A DNA stretch of 64,000 bases from Anaerolineae bacterium (GTDB taxonomy: Bacteria > Chloroflexota > Anaerolineae > Aggregatilineales > Phototrophicaceae): positions 1 through 64,000 of the forward strand of contig JALHNB010000002.1 of the NCBI GenBank assembly GCA_022843745.1. Direction: 5' to 3'. The notes beneath the pieces were generated by a model. That model ran no database searches and was not told the DNA's origin. It was given only the letters and a program-made list of their open reading frames with translations. A program made the position numbers and the translations under genes. Of the stretch, positions 17,493 to 24,871 are shown one piece after another; positions within the stretch are counted from its first letter, which is position 1; each line of letters begins with the position of its first letter.

Positions 17493-19145
17493 ATGCACAT
17501 TATCAATATTGACCGTATCACCATCAACCATGCCGGACGGCTGATTTTCAAAGACCTCACCTGGGCGATTGGCGATCATGACCGTGTGGGGCTGGTCGGG
17601 CCTAACGGTGCGGGGAAATCGAGCCTGCTCAAAGCCATCGTCGGTCAATTCCAGCCAGACAGGGGCAAAGTGACGCGAATGCGCGGTGTCACTATCGGCT
17701 ACCTGCCGCAAGAGCCGGATGTTACGCCGGGGCGCACACTGATCGCCGAAGCGATGACGCTGCCGCCAGAACTCGCGGAAGTCGATGCGCAGTTGTCACG
17801 AATCGAAACGCAGCTTGCCGATCCTGATGTGTACGGTGACGACAAAAAATTGGCGCGGATGCTCGAACGCCAGGAAAAATTATTGGCGGAATACGAACGG
17901 CTTGGTGGCCTGCGTCATGAAAGCCGGATTCGCGAAATTCTGGCGCATCTGGGCTTCACTGAGGCTGATTACGACCTGCCAACGGATACCCTCAGCGGCG
18001 GGCAGAAAAAATTGGTCGCGTTGGCGCGGCTGGCGGCGGAAATGCCATCGGTGCTGCTGCTGGATGAGCCGGATAACCATCTGGATTTGGATGCCAAGCG
18101 CAATCTGGAATCGTTTATCAACAACTATGATGGTGGAGTCATCATCGTCTCGCATGATCGTTATCTGCTGGATGAAGCGGTCACGCAAATCGCAGAGCTG
18201 GATAACGGCGAAATAACAATCTACAAGGGCAATTACACCGCCTACGCCCTCGAACGCGAACTGCGTCGCCTGCGCCAGCAGCAGATGTACGTCGCGCAGC
18301 AGAAGCGTATCCAGCAGATCGAAGCGGCGATCCACGAGTGGGAGTTGAAAGCGAAAAATGATCTGAATGAACGACACGCGCGGCAGGCCGCCAGCCGCCG
18401 AAAAATGCTGGCGCGGATGGAAGAACGCGGTGAAATGATCGAGCGCGTTACCGAGCGCCGCCTGATGGAATTGCAGATCGACGGCTGGCGCGGTAGCAAT
18501 AAAGCGCTCGAAATCAAAAATCTCGCGATGGGCTTTGGCGACGATCTACTGTTCGTCGATTTGAACACGCTTATCCGGCATGGTGAGCGCATAGGGCTGG
18601 TGGGGCCAAATGGCGCAGGCAAGTCCGTGCTGTTCCGGCTGATTCTTGGTCAGTATGAACCGCTGGAAGGGGAGATCAAAATCGGCCCCAGCACCCGCAT
18701 CGGTTATTATTCGCAGGAGCATGAAACACTTGGCGATTGGTGGGAGCGCACGCCGCTGGATCGCATCCGCGACATCAAACCCATGAGCGAGGGCGAGGCT
18801 GTCGGCATTTTGCTGAAATTTCAGTTTAAATATGAGCAGGTTCGGATGCCGATTCGGACGTTCAGCGGCGGTGAGCGCAGCCGTTTGCAACTGGCGGTGC
18901 TGATGCTGGAAAATCCGAATCTGCTGCTGCTGGATGAGCCGACCAATAACCTCGATATTCAATCAGTTGAGGCGCTGGAAAGTGCGCTCGAAGATTTCGA
19001 AGGCGTGATTCTGACGATCTCACATGATCGCTATTTTCTGGATCGCATGGTTGACCGCGTGGTCGAACTGGATAACGGCGCACTGCGCAGTTTTGAGGGT
19101 GGCTATACCGATTATCTGACGGCGCGGGCAAAAGTCCGAATTTGA
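17493..19145 (+). CDS. ABC-F family ATP-binding protein (ribosome-associated)
   Basis: 550 aa with two ABC domains and no membrane segment. Domain 1: Walker A GPNGAGKS (36-43), signature LSGGQKK, Walker B VLLLDEPDNHLD. Domain 2: GPNGAGKSVLF, FSGGERSRL, LLLLDEPTNNLD. Between them is the charged helical linker (about 240-330: RLRQQQMYVAQQKRIQQIE, NERHARQAASRRKMLARMEE) that in ABC-F proteins reaches toward the peptidyl-transferase centre. These proteins rescue or protect ribosomes, some from antibiotics. The ATG at 17493 follows GGAGGAG. The upstream leader peptide and terminator suggest induction by ribosome stalling. A 30-bp palindrome follows the gene. Confidence 0.88.
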   Translation: MHIINIDRITINHAGRLIFKDLTWAIGDHDRVGLVGPNGAGKSSLLKAIVGQFQPDRGKVTRMRGVTIGYLPQEPDVTPGRTLIAEAMTLPPELAEVDAQLSRIETQLADPDVYGDDKKLARMLERQEKLLAEYERLGGLRHESRIREILAHLGFTEADYDLPTDTLSGGQKKLVALARLAAEMPSVLLLDEPDNHLDLDAKRNLESFINNYDGGVIIVSHDRYLLDEAVTQIAELDNGEITIYKGNYTAYALERELRRLRQQQMYVAQQKRIQQIEAAIHEWELKAKNDLNERHARQAASRRKMLARMEERGEMIERVTERRLMELQIDGWRGSNKALEIKNLAMGFGDDLLFVDLNTLIRHGERIGLVGPNGAGKSVLFRLILGQYEPLEGEIKIGPSTRIGYYSQEHETLGDWWERTPLDRIRDIKPMSEGEAVGILLKFQFKYEQVRMPIRTFSGGERSRLQLAVLMLENPNLLLLDEPTNNLDIQSVEALESALEDFEGVILTISHDRYFLDRMVDRVVELDNGALRSFEGGYTDYLTARAKVRI

Positions 19146-19193
19146 GTCGAAAACCGGGAACTTTTTGCCGATAGCAGCGTATATATCGTTGTC

Positions 19194-19223
19194 TGTAGGG
19201 GCACGGCGCGCCGTGCCCCTACA
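19194..19223. repeat. Perfect 30-bp palindrome (GTAGGGGC family)
   Basis: TGTAGGGGCACGGCG is followed immediately by its exact reverse complement. Best copy of a dispersed palindromic family also seen at 27675, 32515, 40969, 41001, 44915, 47461 and 48541. Confidence 0.9.
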
Positions 19224-19306
19224 TTGTGTGATCCCTTATAGCGCAGAAGCCTGTTTTGTGGCAAAATGCAAATTGAGATTCAATATGTTGAGGAGAACAA
19301 AATCCT

Positions 19307-19990
19307 ATGGCCCCGTCCTTATTTGAGAAAATTAACACCCTTATCAGTGCTAATCTGCACGGTATCGTTGACCGCGCGTTGGAATCGAACTCGGTTCAGG
19401 TGATGGATGAATATATTCGTCAGGTCGAGCGCAACCTGGAAGCACTGGAAGATTCTGCCGCAACAGTGGGTGGAACCGTCAAAACACTCAAGCGCAAATA
19501 TGACGAATTTGCCGCCGCTGCTGAGAAATTAGACCGCGATATTGATACGCTGGTCGTCAAAGGCAAGATGGATCTGGCGGGTGCTGCCCAGTCCGAATTA
19601 AACACCAAGCAGCAGTTGGCGCAGGAATATTACGAGCAGTGGCAGGGGCAGGATCAGCAGTATCAAAAAATGCTGGACATGCGTCTGAAGCTCGAAGCGC
19701 GGCTGACCACCATCAAGCAGGAACGCGAACATCTGAAGGCGCTCATCGAACTGGCCGAGGCGAAGAAAGTCACGACCAAGACGATCAAGAGTCTGGATCA
19801 ACTCGCGACCAGCGGCGACGACCAGATCGACAATCTGGCTTCAAAGATTCGCGAAAATCTGGATCGAGAAGATGCACGTCTGGACATGGCGACAAAAAAT
19901 ATCTCTGAGCAAATCGCCGATGCCGTTGGGGACAGCGAAGTGGATCGCCAGCTTGAGGAACGCCGCAAGCGTCTGCTTGGCAATCAATAG
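19307..19990 (+). CDS. pspA: PspA/IM30 family membrane-stress protein
   Basis: 227 aa, nearly all helical and charged, with the PspA/Vipp1 layout: an N-terminal amphipathic helix (PSLFEKINTLISANLHGIVDRAL), the segment PVQVMDEYIRQ-like SNSVQVMDEYIRQVERNLEAL, a long coiled coil (about 50-150), and a C-terminal helix ending DRQLEERRKRLLGNQ. Members bind the inner face of the cytoplasmic membrane and protect it under stress. GAGGAG precedes the ATG. A strong terminator follows, so the next coiled-coil membrane gene has its own promoter although it may belong functionally. Confidence 0.85.
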   Translation: MAPSLFEKINTLISANLHGIVDRALESNSVQVMDEYIRQVERNLEALEDSAATVGGTVKTLKRKYDEFAAAAEKLDRDIDTLVVKGKMDLAGAAQSELNTKQQLAQEYYEQWQGQDQQYQKMLDMRLKLEARLTTIKQEREHLKALIELAEAKKVTTKTIKSLDQLATSGDDQIDNLASKIRENLDREDARLDMATKNISEQIADAVGDSEVDRQLEERRKRLLGNQ

Positions 19991-20012
19991 CGTTTGACCT
20001 GTCAAAATTTTC

Positions 20013-20055
20013 AACAGGGTCTACAATATAAAGATAGACCCTGTTTGCATTTTGC
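20013..20055 (+). terminator. Intrinsic terminator after pspA
   Basis: AACAGGGTCTA (20013-20023) and TAGACCCTGTT (20035-20045) form a perfect 11-bp stem with an 11-nt loop followed by TGCATTTTGC. Confidence 0.85.
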
Positions 20056-20109
20056 AACCACGCACACTATTAAACGTATAGTGAACCGTAACGTGGAGTT
20101 GAATCACCA

Positions 20110-20934
20110 ATGGCAAAAGATAGTTCCCCTAATGAAATCCGGCAGCGTGCGTTTGGCGCTGTACTGACGAATGCGATCTTCCGCTGGGAAAGCCTCGTCA
20201 CCCTGTTATTGACATTTATCCTGTTCGTAGCCGTGCCACAGCCGTTTCCATTCTGGCAAAACTGGTTCTGGCTGATCGGCGGTGCGCTGGCGGAGATTGC
20301 GCTTGTCGCCTCAGCGCTCACCGATCAGGAGGCAGCGAGGGCGGCGGTTGCGCGTGAATTTGAGAGCAAATTTGACCTACGCCAGGTCAGAAATCCGGTG
20401 TCTCGGCAACGCTTGCAGAGCGCACTCGAATACCGCCGGGGAATGCTCGATCTCGTCAAGCGGCACAGTGGTGCGATGCGCGTCAGCCTTCAACAGACCG
20501 TTGATGACATCAACGATTGGATCGCGCAGATGTATGAATTGGCGATGCATGTTGATGCCTTTGAGAGCAATGATCTGGTCGAGCGTGACCGCAAGATGGT
20601 GCCGCAGCAGTTGGACAAAACCCGCATCCGTCTGGATCGAGAGGCCGACCCTGCTGTCCGCCGCGATCTGGAAAATCAGGTCAAGCAGTTGGAGCAGCAG
20701 TTGGTGAATCTGGAAGCCACTGCCAACAGCGTCAAACGTGCTGAAATTCAGCTTGAAAGTACGCTGTCGTCGTTGGGGACGATTTATGCGCAAATGTCCC
20801 TGCTTGGCACAAAAGAGGTCGATAGCTCACGCGCCCAGCGGTTGCGCCTGGAAATACAGGACGAAGTTTCCAGCCTGCAAGATACCATCGAAGCGATGGA
20901 CGAAGTTCAAGCCCAGCGCTTACGCCTGAGTTAA
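20110..20934 (+). CDS. Membrane-anchored coiled-coil protein, unknown function
   Basis: 274 aa. Two hydrophobic segments near the N-terminus (about 30-45 and 52-72) form a hairpin anchor; the rest is charged helix with heptad-like spacing (about 85-150 and 170-265, for example LENQVKQLEQQLVNLEATANSVKRAE). No enzyme motif. GGAG precedes the ATG. It lies between pspA and a secreted beta-propeller gene that begins five bases after its stop. The resemblance in overall style to PspA partner proteins is only architectural. Function unknown. Confidence 0.7.
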   Translation: MAKDSSPNEIRQRAFGAVLTNAIFRWESLVTLLLTFILFVAVPQPFPFWQNWFWLIGGALAEIALVASALTDQEAARAAVAREFESKFDLRQVRNPVSRQRLQSALEYRRGMLDLVKRHSGAMRVSLQQTVDDINDWIAQMYELAMHVDAFESNDLVERDRKMVPQQLDKTRIRLDREADPAVRRDLENQVKQLEQQLVNLEATANSVKRAEIQLESTLSSLGTIYAQMSLLGTKEVDSSRAQRLRLEIQDEVSSLQDTIEAMDEVQAQRLRLS

Positions 20935-20939
20935 TCATC

Positions 20940-21941
20940 ATGATCCGTCGATTTTTTATCACGCTTTTGCTAACGCTGGTTATTGCGCCTGTGTATGCGC
21001 AGGATGATGCGCTCAATTTACCTGCCGCGCTTTATGTACTGACCAATGAAGGCGTGATTCAACGCTATGGGCAAGGCGCGGATGGAATCTCCACTGTCAG
21101 TCCGGCTGACCAATTTATTGTCGATTTTGGGATCGCGCCGGATGATAACTGGATTGCCTACCGCACCGAAACCACTTTAACCATCAGTAACCGGATAACT
21201 GAAGAGAGCTATCAGGTCGAGAGCGATCTCGCCAGCGTTCCATCGGTTCGCGGCAAGGGCGATACGATCGCATGGTCGTCTACTGGGGACGCGATTGCTG
21301 TCACGACACTTTATGGCGGGCGTGTCTATATCAATCCTTCGCCCACTGCGCCAGCAGCGGAGTGGCAGTTCGCGCCGCTTGATCTGCGTGAGGGCGCGTT
21401 TTTGCAGCTTTTGTGGTCGCCGGATGGCCGATTTTTAGCGGCTGAGGTCGAAGGTAACATCTGGTGGATTTATCGACGCGATGGACAGACGATGCAGCTC
21501 ACCAGCGCGATCCCTTCGGCTGTGGGGCTGGTCTGGGTCAGTAATTTTGAATTGGTTTTTGCCCCGGCAGAAGGCGGTCTGATTCTGATGAATCTCGACA
21601 AGGCCAATGTGCAAACCGTCTTGCTGGGAGATGGCTCGAACTACAGCCTGCCCTATTTGATGCCGGATGGCCTGTTGGCGTTTTTCGGCAGACAAAAAGA
21701 TGACCCTGAGACTGAAACCGGCTTCGGCTATTTATTAGGCTTACGTGCTGGAAGTACCGCACTCGAAAATACAGGCGAAGTCCCTGTCAATCTGGCCGAT
21801 CTGCGCTGGTCGCCCGGTGGTGAGTTTCTCATCTCATTCCAAACAGGCGTGTTCTCAATCGTTAACCCCATCAATGCCCAAAGCTTTGCCCTGCCTGTGA
21901 GCGCGGTTGTCGCCTATGGCTGGGGGCCGCCCCTGCTTTAA
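20940..21941 (+). CDS. Secreted WD40/PD40-like beta-propeller protein
   Basis: 333 aa with a clear signal peptide (RRFFITLLLTLVIAPVYA cleaved before QDD). The mature protein has repeated beta strands with PD40-type words such as LLWSPDGRFLAAEVEGNIWW, LRWSPGGEFLISFQTG and DTIAWSSTGDAIAV, consistent with a degenerate propeller of about five to six blades. It begins five bases after the coiled-coil membrane gene, so the two are probably cotranscribed. A sensing or protein-binding role outside the membrane is inferred; no catalytic site is visible. Confidence 0.72.
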   Translation: MIRRFFITLLLTLVIAPVYAQDDALNLPAALYVLTNEGVIQRYGQGADGISTVSPADQFIVDFGIAPDDNWIAYRTETTLTISNRITEESYQVESDLASVPSVRGKGDTIAWSSTGDAIAVTTLYGGRVYINPSPTAPAAEWQFAPLDLREGAFLQLLWSPDGRFLAAEVEGNIWWIYRRDGQTMQLTSAIPSAVGLVWVSNFELVFAPAEGGLILMNLDKANVQTVLLGDGSNYSLPYLMPDGLLAFFGRQKDDPETETGFGYLLGLRAGSTALENTGEVPVNLADLRWSPGGEFLISFQTGVFSIVNPINAQSFALPVSAVVAYGWGPPLL

Positions 21942-22051
21942 CCGCCAAATTGCTTTAACATTCAGATACCTGATAACCCTGGCTAACGCAATTCTCATAA
22001 AATTATCGTAGAATAATGAGTGTTGCGGAGTATTAATTGAAGGATTCCCAC

Positions 22052-22732
22052 ATGGCTGGTGAACGTATTTTAGTGATCGAGGATGAAGGTAGGATCGCGC
22101 AGTTTATCGAGCGCGGTTTAATTTATGAAGGTTATCGCGTCAATGTGGCGCGTGACGGGAAAATCGGCCTGACGGCGGCGCGGGATAACCCGCCTGATCT
22201 GGTGATTCTGGATTGGATGCTCCCAGGGCTGGACGGACTTGAAGTTTGCAAGCGGCTTCGCGCGGCAAGTGATATTCCTATTTTGATGCTCACTGCCAAA
22301 GATGACGTTAAAGACCGCGTGACTGGCCTGGATGCTGGGGCAGACGATTATCTCGTCAAACCGTTCTCGGTAGATGAACTTCTGGCACGTATTCGTGCCT
22401 TGTTTCGCCGCACCGTTCCGCTGTCACGACCCGATGTGCTGCGCTTTGCCGATCTGACGCTCGATACCGGCACACATCGCGCCTATCGGGGAGATCGCGC
22501 GATTGACCTGACGGCAAAAGAATACGAACTGCTCGAATTATTTATGCGCAATCCACGTCAGGTACTCACGCGCGATGTGATATTTGACCGCGTGTGGGAT
22601 TACGATTTCGGCGGCGAAAGCAATATTATCGAGGTTTATGTGCGCTATCTGCGTCAGAAAACCGAAAATGAAAGCGAATCCCGCCTGATTCACACAGTAC
22701 GCGGCGTGGGGTATGTCCTCCGCGAGGAATAA
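22052..22732 (+). CDS. OmpR-family response regulator
   Basis: 226 aa from the ATG at 22052 (AAGGA seven bases upstream); a TTG five codons earlier overlaps the ribosome site. Receiver domain (about 5-117) with acidic pair EDE, phosphoacceptor Asp54 in VILDWMLPG and the conserved Lys in YLVKPFS. The C-terminal winged helix (about 130-224) has [20 protein letters not shown] and the closing [15 protein letters not shown]. It is followed three bases later by its cognate kinase. Target genes unknown; the upstream PspA/beta-propeller genes are candidates by proximity. Confidence 0.93.
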   Translation: MAGERILVIEDEGRIAQFIERGLIYEGYRVNVARDGKIGLTAARDNPPDLVILDWMLPGLDGLEVCKRLRAASDIPILMLTAKDDVKDRVTGLDAGADDYLVKPFSVDELLARIRALFRRTVPLSRPDVLRFADLTLDTGTHRAYRGDRAIDLTAKEYELLELFMRNPRQVLTRDVIFDRVWDYDFGGESNIIEVYVRYLRQKTENESESRLIHTVRGVGYVLREE

Positions 22733-22735
22733 TGA

Positions 22736-24196
22736 ATGCGTATTCGCACCAAACTCATCCTCTGGTATTCCGGCCTGTTGGCGATCATTATCGTCATGTT
22801 TGGCATTATTGTTTACGGTTTCATGGATCGGACATTGGTCGATGCCGTAGATAGCACCCTGGATGAGACCGCAACTCAGGTCATTCGCAACAGTCGCGTT
22901 CAACGTTTTGGCGAGTTTGGCGGGCCGATTGAAACGATGATTCGTTTGCCACGCCTGGATATTTTCCGCGCCTCCGATGTCGGGGTGCAGGTGTGGGGTG
23001 TAAATCAGGACACGCCACGTCTGCTGGACATTTCCGCGAATCTCGGCGATTGGCATCAACCGTTGGATGCCGCTGCATTAGGCATTGACCAGCCCCGCTT
23101 CAGCAATATCAAAATTAATGGTCGTGAGATGCGCGTATTGACGCGACCATTGACGGCGCAAGGTGATCTTTACGCCAATGTTCAGGTGGTCGCGCTGCTG
23201 GATACGGTCAATGAAGCGCGTGAAAAACTGCTGTTGGTGATGGCATCCAGCGCTTTTGTTGGTGTCCTCGGCTCAATCATTCTGGGGATGTGGCTCTCGC
23301 GCAAGGCGCTGCATCCTATCGAGCGCATCACTGAAGCGGCATCGAAAATCGCTCAGGCCGACGATTTGAGTACGCGGCTGGAGTGGAATGGCCCGATGGA
23401 TGAATTGGGTCGCCTGACCAAAGTTTTTAATGGGATGATGGGGCGGCTTCAGGATTTGTTCAGTGTGCAGCAGCGTTTTGTCGCCGATGTGTCGCATGAA
23501 CTACGCACACCATTGACGGCTATTCGCGGCAACCTGGATTTGATTAAGCGTTATGGTGTGGATGATGAATCGCTGGAAGCCATCGAAAGCGAAGCCGAAC
23601 GCATGTCACGGATGGTCAATGACCTGCTGCTTCTCGCTCGTGCCGATTATGGCGGCCTGACACTGGAATTAGAGCCGGTTGACCTGGATACAATTGTGAT
23701 TGAGACGCACCAACAGGCGAAAGTTCTGGCAAAAGATCGCGGTATCCTCATCAGCATCGAGCATTTTGAACCAGCACGCATCGTGGGTCACGTTGACCGC
23801 ATGAAGCAGCTTTTACTCAATCTGGTCGGAAACGCGATCAAATTTACGCCGGATGGAGGGCGAATCAGTCTGAGCCTGCGCCAATCAAATGGCAAGGCGG
23901 TCCTTCAGGTGAAAGATACTGGAATCGGCATCAGCCCGGAAGATGCCAAGCATATTTTTGATCGCTTTTATCAGGCGGATAAGTCACGATTTCGCATGGG
24001 GGATAGCTCTGGTCTGGGGTTAGCAATCGCCAAGTGGATTGTCGAAGCGCATCATGGCACGATCAGCGTGGAAAGCGAAGTGGGAAAAGGCTCGACCTTT
24101 ACGGTTGAAATCCCGGTTCTCGATGACAATCATCATGCGGATGATGACGACCAGCCTGTTTCACGGCTACGTCATCGGTTGATGCCGGAGCGTTGA
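22736..24196 (+). CDS. Sensor histidine kinase (HAMP-HisKA-HATPase)
   Basis: 486 aa. TM1 at about 8-29, an extracytoplasmic sensor loop of about 135 aa, TM2 at about 165-188, HAMP (about 190-243), HisKA with phospho-His254 in SHELRTPLTAIRGN, and HATPase_c (about 355-465) with N box LLNLVGNAIKFTPD, G1 box DTGIGIS and G2 box GLGLAIAK. It pairs with the OmpR regulator three bases upstream. Its TGA abuts the stop of the convergent ArsR gene with no spacer. The sensor domain is not recognisable, so the signal is unknown. Confidence 0.93.
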   Translation: MRIRTKLILWYSGLLAIIIVMFGIIVYGFMDRTLVDAVDSTLDETATQVIRNSRVQRFGEFGGPIETMIRLPRLDIFRASDVGVQVWGVNQDTPRLLDISANLGDWHQPLDAAALGIDQPRFSNIKINGREMRVLTRPLTAQGDLYANVQVVALLDTVNEAREKLLLVMASSAFVGVLGSIILGMWLSRKALHPIERITEAASKIAQADDLSTRLEWNGPMDELGRLTKVFNGMMGRLQDLFSVQQRFVADVSHELRTPLTAIRGNLDLIKRYGVDDESLEAIESEAERMSRMVNDLLLLARADYGGLTLELEPVDLDTIVIETHQQAKVLAKDRGILISIEHFEPARIVGHVDRMKQLLLNLVGNAIKFTPDGGRISLSLRQSNGKAVLQVKDTGIGISPEDAKHIFDRFYQADKSRFRMGDSSGLGLAIAKWIVEAHHGTISVESEVGKGSTFTVEIPVLDDNHHADDDDQPVSRLRHRLMPER

Positions 24197-24535
24197 TTAC
24201 TGGCATTCGAGATGGGCAATACTGCTGATGAGGATGTCGCGCAGGTGTTCGTCGGATAGGCTGTAATAAACATGCCTGCCTGTTTTTGTCCACTTCACGA
24301 GTCCCATTTCACGCAAATATTTGAGTTGGTGAGACACAGCGGGTTGATCCATGCCAAGCGCCTGGGTCAGATCAGAAACGCACCACTGATTATTCGCTAA
24401 CGCCTTCACCATCCGAACGCGCGTCGGGTCTGCCAGAACCTGAAAAAAACGCGCAATCGCCCGCGCATCATCTACAGCCAAAACAGCTTCATCAGTCATT
24501 GGTTCTGTACTATAAGCGAGCGTCGCATTCGACAT
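24197..24535 (-). CDS. ArsR/SmtB-family winged-helix repressor
   Basis: About 112 aa from the ATG near 24535, which has AGGAC upstream; a TTG 11 codons earlier is less likely. Winged helix-turn-helix with FFQVLADPTRVRMVKAL, the recognition helix QPAVSHQLKYLREMGLV and wing TKTGRHVYYSLSDEHL. At the usual alpha3 metal site (ELCVCDL) it reads WCVSDL, keeping only one of the two Cys, so the classic ArsR metal site is incomplete; other SmtB-type sites near the C-terminal His/Glu (HLECQ) remain possible. The target is unclear: there is no efflux gene beside it. Confidence 0.85.
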   Translation of the reverse strand: MSNATLAYSTEPMTDEAVLAVDDARAIARFFQVLADPTRVRMVKALANNQWCVSDLTQALGMDQPAVSHQLKYLREMGLVKWTKTGRHVYYSLSDEHLRDILISSIAHLECQ

Positions 24536-24646
24536 GGGTTTGTCCTGTGTGTTCAAGCTATATAACAAGTTATCAGAAATTAACGGATGATGTCAATAGC
24601 TCCGAGTAAAGACATTTGGTTAAGCCGATCCCCTGAAATTGGGGTG

Positions 24647-24676
24647 TTGATTGCCTTCATTGCTGCATGTTATAAT
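24647..24676 (+). promoter_or_regulatory. Promoter upstream of the leuS leader ORF
   Basis: TTGATT (24647-24652), an 18-bp spacer and perfect TATAAT (24671-24676). Transcription from here would include the short ORF at 24709 and leuS. Confidence 0.6.
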
Positions 24677-24708
24677 TAAACTACTGTTTTTATATATTGG
24701 AGATTGAG

Positions 24709-24768
24709 ATGACAATTTTGATCCACACCAAAATGGGTTTTGAGGTGGCCCGCTCTTCTCTTATGTAG
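24709..24768 (+). CDS. Putative 19-aa leader ORF upstream of leuS
   Basis: ATG 24709 to TAG 24766-24768, encoding MTILIHTKMGFEVARSSLM. It has an excellent ribosome site (TTGGAG, five to seven bases upstream) and a good promoter 33 bases before. It is followed by 103 noncoding bases before leuS. It has two Leu codons only, so a Leu-codon attenuator of the classic type is not obvious. Function unknown. Confidence 0.4.
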   Translation: MTILIHTKMGFEVARSSLM

Positions 24769-24871
24769 CGTCCTCTGGCCGCGCCCCTCCAAAGCTCCGT
24801 CACTCTGACCACAAATTCTGTTACAATTCAGCCAATTTTTTGTGTGTATGCCGTGAACGGAGATAACCTCG

